This document shows positions 5,484-6,034 of a stretch of DNA of 6,034 nucleotides, one piece after another. Below the pieces are notes generated by a model. That model worked only from the letters and a program-made list of their open reading frames with translations. It was not told where the DNA came from and did no database searches. Position 1 is the stretch's first letter. Each line of letters begins with the position of its first letter. The position numbers and the translations under genes were made by a program. Source of the DNA: Thermoplasmata archaeon M9B2D (GTDB taxonomy: Archaea > Thermoplasmatota > E2 > DHVEG-1); NCBI GenBank assembly GCA_002900555.1, contig MUGD01000118.1, positions 1 through 6,034 of the forward strand, given 5' to 3'.

Positions 5484-6034
5484 GTGATTGAACGCACCGA
5501 CGTCATCCGAATGAAGAGCGAGGAGCTGCTTCGATTAGCAAGGATACTGAAGATTCCACTTGCAAAGCGTGCAATCAAACGAAGCTGGCTAATCGATTCT
5601 ATTATGGAGGAGTTTGAACATAGAGAACCAGTAACTGCTCCGCAACGAAAACTTAGCTCACCTGCAATTAACATTGAGCATCTGGAGAAGCGATTTGGCT
5701 CAAAAGTCGCCGTCCGAGACCTTGAGCTAAAAGTCAATCCCGGTGAGATAGTAGGTCTTGTCGGTCCAAATGGAGCTGGTAAGACAACAACACTTCGTGT
5801 CCTGACAGGTATTATCAAACCTACGAGAGGAACAGTGAAAGTTAACGGCTATGACATGTTCTCTGAAACCATCAAGGCAAAGCATAGTATTGGATACATC
5901 CCTGAAAAACCAACATGCTATCCAAGTCTTACGGCTCGGGAGTATATTATGTTCATGGCACGAATCTATGATGTACAACCCGAAATCGCATTAATTCGGA
6001 TGAGGACATTTGTCGACATATTTCAACTTGATGA
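5484..6034 (+). CDS. ABC-2-type transporter ATP-binding protein with SAP/Rho_N-like N-terminal extension (3' truncated by window)
   Basis: 183 residues are visible; the frame is still open at the window edge. From about residue 62 it is a typical ABC nucleotide-binding domain: INIEHLEKRFG, A-loop-like region, Walker A GPNGAGKTT (94-102), GIIKPTRGTVKVNGYD, and the Q-loop region IGYIPEKPTCYPSLTARE (136-153). This style is usual for ABC-2 exporters, and the membrane partner would be expected downstream. Signature, Walker B and H-loop lie outside the window. Residues 1-60 are not part of the domain. Residues 10-44 hold MKSEELLRLARILKIP and IKRSWLIDSIMEEF, a pattern of two short amphipathic helices like SAP, HeH or Rho N-terminal modules, followed by a Pro/Gln-rich linker. 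GTG 5484 is preferred from the TATA box distance; GTG 5466 and ATG 5511 are alternatives (a stop at 5460 bounds the frame), and all but the last keep the whole extension. Confidence 0.9.
   Translation, partial: MIERTDVIRMKSEELLRLARILKIPLAKRAIKRSWLIDSIMEEFEHREPVTAPQRKLSSPAINIEHLEKRFGSKVAVRDLELKVNPGEIVGLVGPNGAGKTTTLRVLTGIIKPTRGTVKVNGYDMFSETIKAKHSIGYIPEKPTCYPSLTAREYIMFMARIYDVQPEIALIRMRTFVDIFQLD

Noticed and set aside
5447..5818. Minus-strand open frame of 123 codons opposite the ABC ATPase start
   Set aside because: It is the reverse shadow of the ABC gene: the plus strand carries a clear Walker A and the minus frame resembles no family.
1..6034. CRISPR arrays, tRNA or rRNA genes, insertion sequences, toxin-antitoxin or defence genes
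   Set aside because: No regularly spaced repeats, no transposase-like coding region and no tRNA-like fold were seen; all sizeable stretches are explained by the listed genes and short spacers.

Overview
This window reads as archaeal chromosome. It is compact, moderately AT-rich, and uses GTG as well as ATG starts. Several start codons lie about 27 bases downstream of TATA-like boxes, as expected for leaderless archaeal transcripts. The cytosolic multi-PAS histidine kinase, the receiver domain and the Y-family polymerase ending in a PCNA-binding-like peptide all fit archaea. A euryarchaeal or Asgard-type (for example Thorarchaeota-like) source is a guess, since no rRNA or lineage marker is present.

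Layout from left to right. (1) The 3' end of a fold-type-II PLP enzyme (serine racemase / catabolic threonine dehydratase type) on +, its last 6 bases overlapping the next gene. (2) On -, a 762-residue soluble sensor histidine kinase with four PAS domains. (3) A 192-base divergent spacer with a kinase TATA candidate, a 7-N10-7 inverted repeat and a short palindrome near the next gene. (4) On +, a Y-family translesion DNA polymerase (DinB/Dpo4). (5) On -, ending 8 bases from the polymerase stop, a 207-residue response regulator whose receiver is followed by a histidine-kinase-type phosphoacceptor (DHp) hairpin but no ATPase domain. (6) A 134-base divergent spacer with promoters and two inverted repeats. 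(7) On +, an SfsA-family nuclease. (8) A 99-base spacer. (9) On +, the 5' part of an ABC-2-type ATP-binding protein with a SAP/Rho_N-like N-terminal extension; it runs off the window.

The most notable point is the pairing of the PAS kinase with a regulator that has both Asp55 and an orphan His153 in an H-box resembling the kinase's own. This could be a cytosolic His-Asp-His relay, or the regulator could be a hybrid kinase that lost its ATPase domain next to the convergent polymerase gene. The second point is the putative nucleic-acid-binding-like extension on the ABC ATPase. The remaining genes look like ordinary housekeeping and repair functions.
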